Below, one piece after another: positions 22,258 to 33,332 of a stretch of 64,000 nt of DNA. Location: positions 20,072-84,071 of the forward strand of contig NCSJ02000186.1 of assembly GCA_002812745.2 (NCBI GenBank), given 5' to 3'. The notes beneath the pieces were generated by a model, which ran no database searches, was not told the DNA's origin, and saw only the letters and a program-made list of their open reading frames with translations. Each line of letters starts with the position of its first letter. Position 1 is the stretch's first letter. This stretch comes from Scytalidium lignicola. Taxonomy: Eukaryota > Ascomycota > Leotiomycetes. Position numbers and translations under genes: made by a program.

Positions 22258-24184
22258 TCAAAGGTCTCCAAATCTCTCTTCCCCCTTCCTAACAAACCTA
22301 ACAGGAACATACGCCTTGTTCAACTGCAGTGTAATAGTATTCCCTAATTTGTTATGCAGCATCCACTCTGTCTTCCTCTTCGCTTCCTCCCAGGTTTCCT
22401 CCCTCTCGAGCTTACTCATCCTCCTAACCTCCTCATCACTTGCCCACTCATCCACAGCTAGCTCAATGGAACATTGACTTAGGATAACTGCCAAAGTTGC
22501 CAAAATCTCCACCTGAGCGAATCGTTTCCCTAAACAGGCACGCTGGCCGTCACTGAAGGGGATGAAAGCGCCCTTTGTTGGTGTATAGATCTCATAAGCA
22601 GAAAATATCTTGGAAGATAATGATGACTGCTCGGATGAGTTCTTCGATTTTATCCAGCGATCTGGCACGAATTCATCAAGATCATTCGTAACGGTGTCGA
22701 ATGGAAAGTATGGTCTCGTTTGATTCTTGGGTGGCCTTGAAGGCCAGAAGTTGGGATTTCTATGAATGGCTTGACTACATAATCGGACAATTGTACCAGG
22801 CGGTAGAACTATGTCTTTTTTGTTCACTATGAGATGTTGAGGTTCGGGTCCAACCATTTTAGGAAGTGCAGTGATAGCACCGATGAGTTGGAGTTGTTCG
22901 TTCATGATTGCATGTAGATAGCTATTAAACAGTTGCGGAAGGTCACGTTCGTATTCCCACTCTGAGATGGGGCGACCCTTAAAGATCTCTGCGAGATCTC
23001 TCTGGGTTTTCTTTTGGATATTAGGGTGCAGGGCTAGGTATAAGAGGGTGAAATGTATGCTGTTTGCTGATGTTTCGTGGCCTGCTAAGATGAATACAAA
23101 AAGGTTCCCTGTAACCTCACTATCGCTCAGTGTGGTGGTCGAATTGTGGGATTTGTCAACATTTTGAGCCTTTAGAAGTTGTCCAAGGAGATCAACTGTA
23201 GATGTTTCATCTTCTCCGGACTGGATAACTTCTTTCTTTGATGCTACCATTTCTTCAAGGTATTTGCCCCATTCGACATAAGCTTCATAGGACTTTCTCA
23301 CTACCTCCCATGGCGAGTTCTCTAGTAAAATATAAATATTAGTACGAAATATAAAAATACCCCAATTTCAACTTACTCAGAATCCGTGGCGCTAGTCCGG
23401 CAACAATCATGACATGAAATATATGGTGTAGAACATACTGAAGTGCCTCGGTGAAACTCAGATTATGTCCAGGAGGCAGCTCCCTCTGTTTCTTTGCGCG
23501 TCCAACTTGTCCAGCTTTAGGCCACTCAATTGTTTGACCGAGTCCAGCACGACCAATAACTTCAAGACTCAGCTTCATAGCATCGCTAGCAATAGTGGTG
23601 ACCGTTCTCGGGCCATCGCCAAGACCCACCCACGAATTGAGCACTTTTTGAGTAATATCTAATGTCTCGTTCCAGACGAGATGATTGTTTTTTTCGCTGA
23701 ATGCTGGTCCTGCAATAGCTCGATGTCTGCGCCAGGTGACACCACCCGAAGAGACAACATTCTTACCGTAGATGTTGACGCGCTCATACATCTGAGTAGG
23801 TTTAGGGAAATCATTGCCTCTAGCCATGACCTGAGCTACAACATCAGCATCGGCGGTGTTAAAGATGATGCCAGACGGCGAGACCGTGAGAAAACTGTCA
23901 GTTCCTAGGTCCGCGAAGACAGCATGACGCATCTTCCACCACGCACCTCCCGCAAAACGACGCCATGATGTTGTAGAAGGCTCCGGGAGGATCTTGTTGC
24001 ATAGCTTGAGAACCGTCTTGCTAAATATAAGGAACTTGATAGGGCTGTATGGGTTGACTGGAACAATCACGTAAGGAATGCCGGTCGCTTTGGCGATACG
24101 GATGTTTTTGGCCAGTGAAACGAGACTGTTAAACAAGAGCACAGCAAGGAAGAGTAAGACGGCTAAGGCCGAGAAGAAATACAT
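22258..24184 (-). CDS. Cytochrome P450 monooxygenase with an altered ExxR motif
   Basis: This is a haem-thiolate monooxygenase anchored in the endoplasmic reticulum. Two exons (24184-23377, 23321-22258; intron 55 bp) give 623 residues. The N-terminus is a hydrophobic anchor (FSALAVLLFLAVLLFN). Motifs in order: WRRHRAIAGPAF (C-helix Trp/Arg, haem propionate contact), AGHETSAN (I-helix oxygen-activation motif, about 349-356), NEQLQ at 410-414 where the K-helix ExxR should be, PDRW (about 489) and the haem-binding FSDGQRACLG with its Cys at about 532. The ExxR Arg is Gln (codon CAA at 22888-22890), while all other motifs are intact. The Arg is nearly universal in active P450s, so activity is doubtful. 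The start at 24184 was preferred to an in-frame TTG two codons upstream. The gene borders an AT-rich block. Subfamily and substrate are not recognised. Confidence 0.88.
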
Positions 24185-27100
24185 GGCCAATCAATGCAAG
24201 GTGGGGTCAAGAAGAGTCTCGTCATTATATCTCTTCATGAAATTCTTTGATGTCCGGTCGAGGTTAATTATGAGTTTCATAAGGACAAACAATCCAATGT
24301 GAAACTCCCCTAGCAGCAGAATGCTCTATTTTTAGGTTGCTATTCACGCTTAGGCCTATAATAAGACGTGTCAGCGCTATAATATCAACATGACAATTAT
24401 TTTGGAGTCAGGTAAGGGTTAATAAAATATGATCTTACTTAGGAATATTAAGGATCGTGATATTTATTTCAAATCTAACATATTCTAAAAATTCCAACAA
24501 GAAATAGGGAGGTAAAAATAATACGAGATAAATTTCTACCCGTTACGATTATGTAAGGGCATCGATACCACAATGCATATCCTAGTAAGTGTACAGACCC
24601 AGATTTTAAGAATAGATAAAGAAATATTTATTCGTGCAATTAGTCATGAATATCTAGGAAGACATAAGATTTAGCGGAATGCATGGATATTAAACTGTAG
24701 AACAGCGAAAGGTGGAATGAAATTTTAGTAGTCCTTGAAATCAACTGCCTAGCTATGTATAAAGTTACTTCATAGTATAATATATTGAATTAGGGCACGT
24801 GAAAGCATGTACGCAATATGAGGTTACTCAGAATATATTGTAGTACTGTAGTAGTTACATACAGTAAAGCAAAGTTAACTATTAAAAAGGGAAGTCATGT
24901 GTAATAGACAAGACATAATGCCTAAGGTAGCAACTAGGATATCACAATATACCTCTATGTTATCGAAGTACTGAAAATTAATGTAAAAGTACCTTAAATC
25001 CTATATAAAAACGAGTGTGGAGACACTTAAACTATAAAACAAAATGTTGTAAGTGTAATACTTAAACTTGAAATAAGAAATTTATCGATTTAAAGTGATT
25101 AATTTAAAATGATCAATTTCAAACTTAACAAATCTATAAACTTTGTATGTTTGATTAAATTTAAAGCTTTTATAAGGTTATCAGCTATTATATCTGCAGT
25201 AAAAATATAATTTAAAATGATTTCTCTTAATTATACTTTTTTTGTGTATAAAATGATATTTGATATTAATGTATTTAGCCCTTTTTGATTGTTTAATAGT
25301 CTTAACTATAAAAAAGGAGCTTTAATTATTATTATTCAAGGTAATCTTAAAGTTTGTAATGTTAACTTAAAGTTCTAATAGTAATTTGATTAATTATATA
25401 ACTTTGTATAATGCTTTAAAGATGTCAGAGTTGTTCGTACGTAGAGTGAAGAGAGATCAGGAGGCTGAAACATAATAGGAGACTAGTAGTGTGATAGCAG
25501 TTGGTTAGGTGTAGATTTGCTTTAAAACTCGGTATTCTCTTAAAAGTACAAGATTGATCTCTGACTCCTGTCAAAGAGAAGGGGAAACCCCCCTCTTTAT
25601 AGATGGGAGTCAGCAGTTAAAGAGCAGTTAGGACTCAGACTATTATCCTTTTCTTCCCTTCATGTGATTAGTGCACTGAGGCCTTGACAAAAGAGTATAT
25701 AATATTTAGCTTTTATAATAAATAAAGTAATATAAGGTAATTATTAGTAATATTATAAAATTAATTTACTACTTAAAAAGAAAAGGTAACTTATAGTAGA
25801 TTAATGTGTTCTTAAGTAATTATCATAATCAAAGTTGTTAAAATTATAAAAATCAAGGTTTTTGTCATCTTCAAATATAATGTTAATATCTTAAATATTT
25901 TAGAAATACTAAAAGACTTGTTTAACTAACTTTAAGTATTGTAAAAATAGATTTTGAAGAAACTATAAAAGTTAAAAGACTAGAAAGAATAGATCAGGAT
26001 ATGTTTGTATTATAAAATATATAATAAAATTAACTTTTTCAGAATAAAGTTATATATTTTAAAAAGTAATTATACTATTGTATTTAACTATAAACTTAGT
26101 TATATTTACCTTAAAAAGAATAAAGTAAAGTTTAATGTTATTATACTCAAATTAATTAAGAATCTTCTTAATATACTTATTTTAAACAAGTAAAATAATA
26201 TATTTCTTTTAATTTTATATAATATACACTTTTAGAAACTAAGATATAAGTCTTATATTAATTATTTTGAATAAATTATAAAGAATTAGTTTAATTGTTA
26301 GTTCATCTGTAACACGAAGTACAGTATACAATTATACATAATATACTCATTATGCTATTCCATAGTTGTTGTATGATTAAGGGGTAAGAGAGTAAAGTTG
26401 TAAGAGCTTTGTTTACTCTTACTACTTAATCAGGACTGGTTTACAAGGGCATGTGAATATCATGTGTACACAACTACTATTCTACTAACACTAGAGTTAC
26501 TTTAAAAATGGCTATATACTATAGCTCTTAAAATGCTCAAATCTGTAGAGTTTTCTTAATCACATACTAATTACTTAATTAAGAATAACTCTAAATCCCT
26601 CCTCCATATGATTCTTTGTTCTACTACTTACATTATTATGTTTTACTTATTCTACTACTTCTAATTGTACTTTATTCATATCCAACAACTGTTTTAAAGT
26701 ACTAAGTAGCTTTCCTTTGATCATAGAATTAACTAGATTTATAATTCTTTTAATCCATCATACCTTAGTAATTTAACGTTGTTTGTACACTTGACAAAGG
26801 TATATCATGTTAATCATGAGTTACTTTTCCTATATAGTTCTTAACTTGACAAGGTAATCATATAATAACCTTAAATTTGTATATATAATTAATAAGAAGT
26901 TAATTTTAAGGATTTTTTCAATAATTAACTTGATTATAGCTCTTATATCAAACTCATAAGTTATTTTATACAATTCTAAGGTTAAAACACTATGTATAAC
27001 CCTCTTATACTTGACTGACGTTTAATATAATGTATTTACATTTCCTTTCTAATTTGTAAGTATTATAATATAACTAATTTATGATGATAAGTCTTTATTA

Positions 27101-28843
27101 TTTGTAAATAAAGTGTTTATAAAGATTAATAACTATAGCATTTCCTTTTTAAGCTTAACAAATTATATTCCTTTAATAATATTCTGGATTTACTATTGTA
27201 AATGTTTATTTAACAATTTTACATCTTCTTAACTAAGATTAATAGCTTAAGTAATTACTAATAAGTTATATAACACTTTTAGTTAGCAAACTAAAGTTAT
27301 ATATACTCCTTAAGTATATTGTATAATATATTGTTCTTTAGTAATAAGGTTTTAGTATACAATTCCTTGTGAACTTGTTATAATAACTGATTTCCTAGTT
27401 ATAAGTTATAGATTAACACAAGTTTTTCATGTTTCTTAACTATAATAAGTTAATTACATATTAGTTAAAGAGTTAGTAAAGATGAATAAAGGAAACTTAC
27501 TTAAAAGCTAGAAGATTTAACAAGAAAGATTATAAAAGTTAATTAAAGAGCTTTTAACATATTAAAGAAAAGAAAGGCAAAAAGGAAAGAAATAAAGTAC
27601 TTATACAGTTATAATTAAAAGCAAAGAACAATAGACAATAAGACAAGTATTTATATAATATTACTCAAAGCTTAACTTCAAGCTTTAAAGAATTAAAGGA
27701 AAGGAAAACTTACTTTATAAAGGTAATAGATAAGGTAACAAAAAGAGAAAAGGAAGAGAAAGGGAATAATAAGAGGAGTTTATATAAACCTTTGGAAATA
27801 CTAGTAATTATACATTATACTTTGCTTATTTGAGAACTCTAGAATATTTACTGATCTTTACTTAATTCTATGGTAATCTAAGAATTACTTTACAAGATTA
27901 TTATACTAAAAGAATACTTATGTTTAATTATAATCAAAAAGCTTAACATTAAGAATAACTTTATATTTACTATGTTTAAGTGTTTTGTGTTTATTTTGTT
28001 TAACTTTACATTATTAACAACAAAAGGAAATAAGCAAAGTACTAGATCTTTACTTAGGACTTATACTTCTTCAGAAGGACTGAAAGAGTTAACAGCTAAA
28101 AAGTATAAGAGAAATGGCAAAGTTATATTTACACATATATATAAAGCTTGTCATTAGTATAAAAGACTTATACACTATAACATTAAAAGGATATTAAAGA
28201 GGTATATTAACTTAAAAGTATTATAACATTAAACTACTAAACAAAAACATTATTTTAAGACCTTCACATTTAAAAGAAGTATAGGATTCAAGAATGATCT
28301 TTGTATTTATAAACTTCAAAAGAGGTATTAAAGGACATTAAAAGCTTATAACTCTTAAGGACAAAAGCCTTAAAAGAAAGGGATAATGTTAAAGCCTAAA
28401 TCACAAAGCCTAAGAAGTATATATAATATACTAAGTATATGAACAGAGTATTAAGATAAGGGCTTACTTCAAGAGTACACAAAACCTGACATATATAAGG
28501 GTAACCTAAGTAACTATTATAATTTGGATTCTTCAGGAATTAGTTTAAAGAATAAAACAAGCTTAATTGTTGATGCCATCACCTCCTTGATTATGATTCA
28601 TTATCTCTACCTTAAACTCAGTCTATAACAATTCATTAAAGATGTTCAATTTGTTAAACTTGAGTAAGAATAATTGAAAAAGGCTAATTTTCTAGCAAAA
28701 GAACATAAAATGTTAATTATTAATAAGAGAATTAAGTTTAATAAGGATATTATATAATTAAATAATACTAGAATTTTACTTACTCAAGAGTATTAATATA
28801 TATTCTTATTGTTTATAGTATAATAAGTCTTTATCTACTTAAC
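24185..28843. other. AT-rich transposon graveyard between P450 and TRAPPC12-like gene
   Basis: The stretch is strongly AT-rich, with stops in every frame and no frame longer than about 62 codons, as in RIP-mutated DNA. Lys-rich relics in 27480-27800 and 27970-28250 look like decayed transposase or reverse transcriptase parts, but I cannot assign a family. The solo LTR at 25423-25689 stands out by higher GC. No host gene is supported. Confidence 0.6.
25423..25689. mobile_element. Solo LTR (267 bp) with AAAGA target-site duplication
   Basis: The unit starts TGTCAGAG and ends CCTTGACA, giving TGTCA/TGACA inverted ends. It is bordered on both sides by the direct repeat AAAGA (25418-25422 and 25690-25694). 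GC content is higher than in the flanking block, and a perfect GGGG/CCCC-containing palindromic segment lies near 25575-25600. No internal element sequence remains, so it is best read as the product of LTR-LTR recombination. It shares end motifs but no obvious body sequence with the unit at 6430-6615. Confidence 0.75.
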
Positions 28844-29185
28844 TGTTATAGGTTTTACTTAACAAGCTGATTAGTGTAAGCTTAAGGCTTAGTATACAAA
28901 AGGTGTATATAAAGAACTTAACAATTAAAGGTCATATAATAAAGTCTTAAGATCCTTGGAGGACTCTAGAAGACTTTTAAGACTTTGAAGGATTCAATTG
29001 TATTTTATTATTTATATAAGTATATTATAAGAACATAAGAGTAAACTCCTTGTATTCAACTTAAATATATTATTAAATCTTACCTTTAACTTAGTCACTT
29101 GCTTAAGTGTCTTTTATTTTCATAATCCTTGAACATCTACTTTATCCTNGCTATCCAGTGACCTGGATAGCGTAGTTTTGTAACA
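28844..29185 (+). repeat. RIP-mutated copy of the gypsy LTR
   Basis: The sequence can be aligned by eye along its whole length with the LTR at 5760-6113 read on the opposite strand, from TGTTATAGG at 28844 to GTAACA at 29185. Most differences are C-to-T or G-to-A. The final 36 bases are identical to the other copy, and one N lies at about 29149. The 5-bp flanks (TTAAC on the left, TTGTT on the right) do not match. It is therefore more likely the 3' LTR of a decayed element lying to its left than an undisturbed solo LTR. It ends 36 bases before the stop of the TRAPPC12-like gene. Confidence 0.85.
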
Positions 29186-29220
29186 TTGTTATAGTTCTTA
29201 CCGTCACAGCCTGATAAATG

Positions 29221-30955
29221 CTAGAATAGCAGCTTATAAAGAGTCGGTGACCGACAAGGGGTTANGTNATTAAGTTGAATGACAATATATACCTCTTCCA
29301 TTTTTCCGGTGTAGAGCAGAGACACTGCTAAATTCTGCCTCCACATTGCTTTTTCACCTAAATCGGTACTATCATTTGCAGAATCGATTAACTCTTTCCA
29401 CGCATCTGCTGCGGCTGGGTAGCGGCCCTCCGCCATTAATGCGAGAGCCAACATTGTTTGGCGTTGATCTTTAGCTGTCTCTTCATATCCCTCAATATTT
29501 TGCCTCGCTGATTCAATGTCGCCAAGGCACATCCATAGAAGGGCTTTCTTCATTCCCATCTCAGCTTCACATCCTTTCCGAGATTTGAGAGTCTTTAAAT
29601 GTCTAGTAGCACCTTCCAAATCCTCCATCTCCACCAACGCACTAGCAACCCTGATACCTAGGTCTTCTAATCGACTCTCCCAAAGCTGGATCTCAGCATC
29701 ATCTTCGCTGGAGCGGTCACCTTCTTTGGTGGCCTTCTTCAGATTAGATAAAATTGGCCGTACTTCCCTGGCTAGCTCATAATATCCCATTACTCCTCTT
29801 CTCGCATCATTAAATCCCATACCCTGAAGCCGAACGGCCAAGACCCGTAGCTCCCATGGTACTAGATGCTCAGAAGTCACATCATCTCTATAGTAATTTG
29901 AGTTCAAATCTTCTAGTGCTTTGACTTCCTGTGATGCGAGTGGTGTCTGATTACACAAGGTTAAGCAAGAAAGTCGTGTATAAACTAGACTGAAAATTGT
30001 GGTATAATCTGAAGGGTCTATTGATGATGATGTTAATAATTGTGCTGCTTTGATAGCGGCTGTTCGGAAATGCCCTCCTATAATAAGATGTTCTAGGGAA
30101 GTGTCAGTCGCTGGTTGAAGAGAAGGGACTCGAAAAGGCGGAGGAACGTCGATAAGTGTAAGTGGATGGTAAATTTCTGGTCGTAAAAGGTAGCTAAAGT
30201 CTTTTCCTGGCTGACTTAGGTTCGACACGGCTGTCCTAAAAGAAAGATTTGAGCTGACACCAGGTGAGAGAGTGCGTGAGGCTTGAGAATGTTGTGAATC
30301 ACAACGAGATAGGTTAGATGTGGCGGATAGAATCTGGCTTGGACCTGTTCCCGGGGATAAGGGATTGGCAATAGGAATGCTGGTTCTCATTTAGCGCAAA
30401 GAATGGTCAAACAGAGTATTAACGTACTCGTCGCCATCTAAAGGCCCGCGGGTTGCTCGTCGTGGAAGAGCTAAAATACACAGCGATTAGATAGAGCCCG
30501 AAATCAAATCTGACATGGTATGACCTTCCCCCGATGTGGAAAACATGCGAGACAATAAATACAATTAATACACTCAAAGAGTTGCCAAGTATAAGAATAA
30601 TGGGATGGAGATCAAGGAGATTGCTGGAATTCGTCCTTGGCCTGAGTTCCCTTCAACAGATTTTGACAACTTGATTACTTATCTGGTACACTTGCAACAT
30701 CATAGTAACACCATAAACAGATTAATGAAGTTGTATCAAAAGAGAAGAGAGATTCTGTCGTAGCAACATCACATCGGTGGAACATCCCAGCTATGGGAGA
30801 TACGACCAGTAAATGCGGAACTAGCGCAGCTATCTAAAGCATACATGGCGAATAAACAGAAGGCAAAAAGTCTGGTGATTGTGATACTAACCTTTCCCTG
30901 TAGATGTATGTCTGACATGCTTCTTTGAAGCTGGTTCTGTTTTCGGACTGTTCAT
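29221..30955 (-). pseudogene. TRAPPC12-like (TTC15) TPR protein gene, with in-frame stop and shortened 3' end
   Basis: TRAPPC12 is a subunit of the TRAPP tethering complex acting in ER-Golgi traffic. The main open frame (30390-29221) has a disordered N-terminus, LRPEIYHPLTLIDVPPPFR and helical TPR-like repeats (LALALMAEGRYPAAADAW, NLAVSLLYTGKMEE). Upstream, exon-like sequence starts at ATG 30955 (MNSPKTEPASKK), is joined by a possible 421-bp intron (30891-30471), and reads RRATRGPLDGDEYVNTLF in frame with the main frame. A TAA (30391-30393) lies immediately before the ATG at 30390. A CAA-to-TAA change would explain it. After KMEE a GTATAT donor appears, but the expected C-terminal helices of the family do not follow; instead, sequence of two Ns and an LTR is reached. 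The frame may still be translated from the ATG at 30390. Family assignment is moderately sure. Confidence 0.6.
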
Positions 30956-31704
30956 ATTTGCAACTACGACACTCTATCTCAAGACTTATTATAAGACCAA
31001 CGAGTGAAGCTGGGTCCTTCAGCGAAGTTAAGGTGAGGTAATGAGTCTTAATGCCTTACATTCAAGGCCACAGTTAACAGGTTTGCTTCTCCGGTACGCT
31101 ATTACTCCTTGACTTCTGATATAGCAAAATTGTCTTCTTACTACGCTGTTTCTTTCAACTTGCGATATGTACAAGAAAGATATGGGAAAACTATCAGTTT
31201 ATAGTATAACAAGTAAGAATACGCAATTTTTTCTTTTATATTCAACTATTCTTTATTTCAACGTTCAAATAAATAAAAAGACAGCGCTGCACTAAAGAGC
31301 AAGCATAATCACTAGAAGTGGCATTACCCGACTGTTTAACATGGTATCAAGCAAGTACGAAGTTGGCAACAAGAATGTGTGGTGTCGTCTCTTCGTGACA
31401 AGAGTTACACATCTTTTAATCGTCTGGCAAGGGCAATGACCACCTCTAAATCTTAGTAGCAATGTTATTACACAATTAAACTTCTTTACAGATCATATGG
31501 CTTTTATCAAAGTTAATCCAAACAATCCACCACCATGCGTCGCATCAACATAGATATATAGTGTTCCTTCAGCCATGTAGCGTCAAGGGCTGCTGATTTC
31601 GGTCCTACCCACTCTCCAGTTGCAAAAGAAATTGAAATCTCTCAAAAGTTCCCACGTGAGGGTTTTTGATAATTTTTGATATACTTTATTAAATTCTTAA
31701 GATG
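30956..31704. other. Intergenic, no supported gene
   Basis: The sequence between the 5' end of the TRAPPC12-like gene and the 3' end of the HVA1-like gene holds no recognised frame or repeat. Confidence 0.45.
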
Positions 31705-32054
31705 TCATTGCTTCTCGGTGACAGTCAAACTCTCAGGATTGTGTGCCACCCGGTCACCGTGTTGATCATGAAAGATGACCTAGAATAGTTGTCCGCTATT
31801 AGCCACCCCGTCCCTCCTCACCAAGGCACAGTAAAACTTACCTTAGGAGGATGCTTGACTCCTTCCTCTTCAGCTTCCTTCTCCGTCTCAACGATTTTCT
31901 CTACCTGCAGTTATTAGCAAAGGTTGTCTCTTTTCTTGATAGAGTTTGTAAGGTGTAGTACATCTCCTTCACGGTGGCCACCCCGGATTTTAATGGATAC
32001 GTGGTCTCCAACGCTGATATTGTGGCCTACATTATCTACTATACCAGGATTCAT
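31705..32054 (-). CDS. Small HVA1-type tudor-like domain protein (76 aa)
   Basis: Three tiny exons (32054-31962, 31904-31842, 31779-31705) join in frame at phase 0 to give 76 residues. The introns are 57 and 62 bp, with GTACTA and GTAAGT donors. The product has NISVGDHVSIKIRGGHREGD at its start, a highly charged middle (EKIVETEKEAEEEG), and VIFHDQHGDRVAHNPESL near its end. This matches the fungal and plant hypervirulence-associated (HVA1) tudor-like fold, a small SH3-like beta-barrel of unknown partner. No exon is long enough to stand out as an open frame, so the gene is easily missed. The start ATG is preceded by CATCAAG. A further 5' exon cannot be excluded. Assignment rests on motif recall and frame continuity. 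Confidence 0.65.
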
Positions 32055-33332
32055 CTTGATGTGATGTCCTTTAATATACTAAACTGCTCTAGATGGGGAG
32101 TTGAGTCGGACGCAGTGGTCTTTGAGAGAATTATTGATTCAATCGATTCAAGTTTTGAAGTAAAGAAATGAAGAAACGAAAATAAAGGGAACTGCTGTGT
32201 AAGAGATATATAAGTACCTTCCAATGAAGAAGTTGAAGCTGCTTTTCTATAGTGACGTAGGGCTATATCATACCCGATGTCATACTGCCCTTGCACCTGT
32301 TCCGATTGGTAAACTCCCGTTAGTAAGATTAAGTATTCCATCTGCGAATTTTCCATTGCCTTTTAACAAGGAGCCTTGGGAATTCTGCTGTATGTTTTCA
32401 TCGATATCATTATCCATTATAAATGTTGCCAAATATTTTTTGGAGGTCCACTACCAATGTAAACATTCAGTAAAATGTTTCCCGTCGTGGAACCCCACGT
32501 TTTCAGGGATTTGCAGGCCCTGGGGTTACCCGCCAATCGTTACACAGCGCTACCAGCCCACTATCCTGCATGCTCAGTCTCACTAAAGCCCTTAATTACC
32601 AGTGTACCGGCAGACCAGTAACTTGGTAAGATTAATTAGCACGGTTAGCTGTTGATTTTAGACATAATAACTTATTATTATTATGCAAGATGCTGCGAGT
32701 CCCAAAAGTAAACATAGGGTCTTTTTCATCCCAAGGCTATCCTGAGCCTATTACCAATGCTTGGAATGCACAGGTGCGGTGGACATGTCCCCCGCCTACG
32801 CGAGATTAGCAGCTGTTTGATTCGTTTCAGTCCCGCAAAGGGTCTTTTATCAACACTGTTTTCGGCGAGAGCTAGCTTGAGATCTGTCTGGAGTAAAGAA
32901 AAGCATTGGAAGTCTTGAAGACAGTGCTTCAACTGGAGATCTCACCTGCGCAAAGTAAATCGTAGATACTGTGAAATATCCCTTTGGCCGGGAGTAACTA
33001 CGTAAGCGGAAGGTTTTTGTTTGGAACAAATTAGCAATGCTCTAATTTGATTGGATGATGGTCAGCTTGGCTCGAGGTGACTTTTCCCCGCACATTATTC
33101 GCTTGGTGATGAGTCTTGCAGCTCCGATCTAGGCGAAAAATATACTTGCGCCCTTTCGATCTACCAGACTTTCTTCAATCCAAGAGCATCTACACTGCAA
33201 ACTGGAAGATTGTTTGTCTCCCGCTCGAGCAGAGCAGCAGGAATTCCAAGGCCGTTTAGCCTTGCTCTTCTTTCCTTGTCAATTCCTTTTTTTTACTCGC
33301 CACTCATCCAATCCCACAATCCACCGGCCATC
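32055..33332. other. Divergent promoter region between HVA1-like gene and ILV2
   Basis: About 1.3 kb with no supported gene. Frames of 65-120 codons on both strands lack domains. A near-consensus Gcn4/Cpc1 site (TGAGTCT) lies at about 33109-33115. Pyrimidine-rich sequence precedes the ILV2 ATG, as is usual for fungal transcription starts. Confidence 0.45.

Noticed and set aside
22258..24184. P450, MFS and HAK genes as a secondary-metabolite cluster
   Set aside because: No backbone enzyme (polyketide synthase, NRPS, terpene cyclase) or pathway regulator is present; neighbours are ordinary transporters and housekeeping genes.
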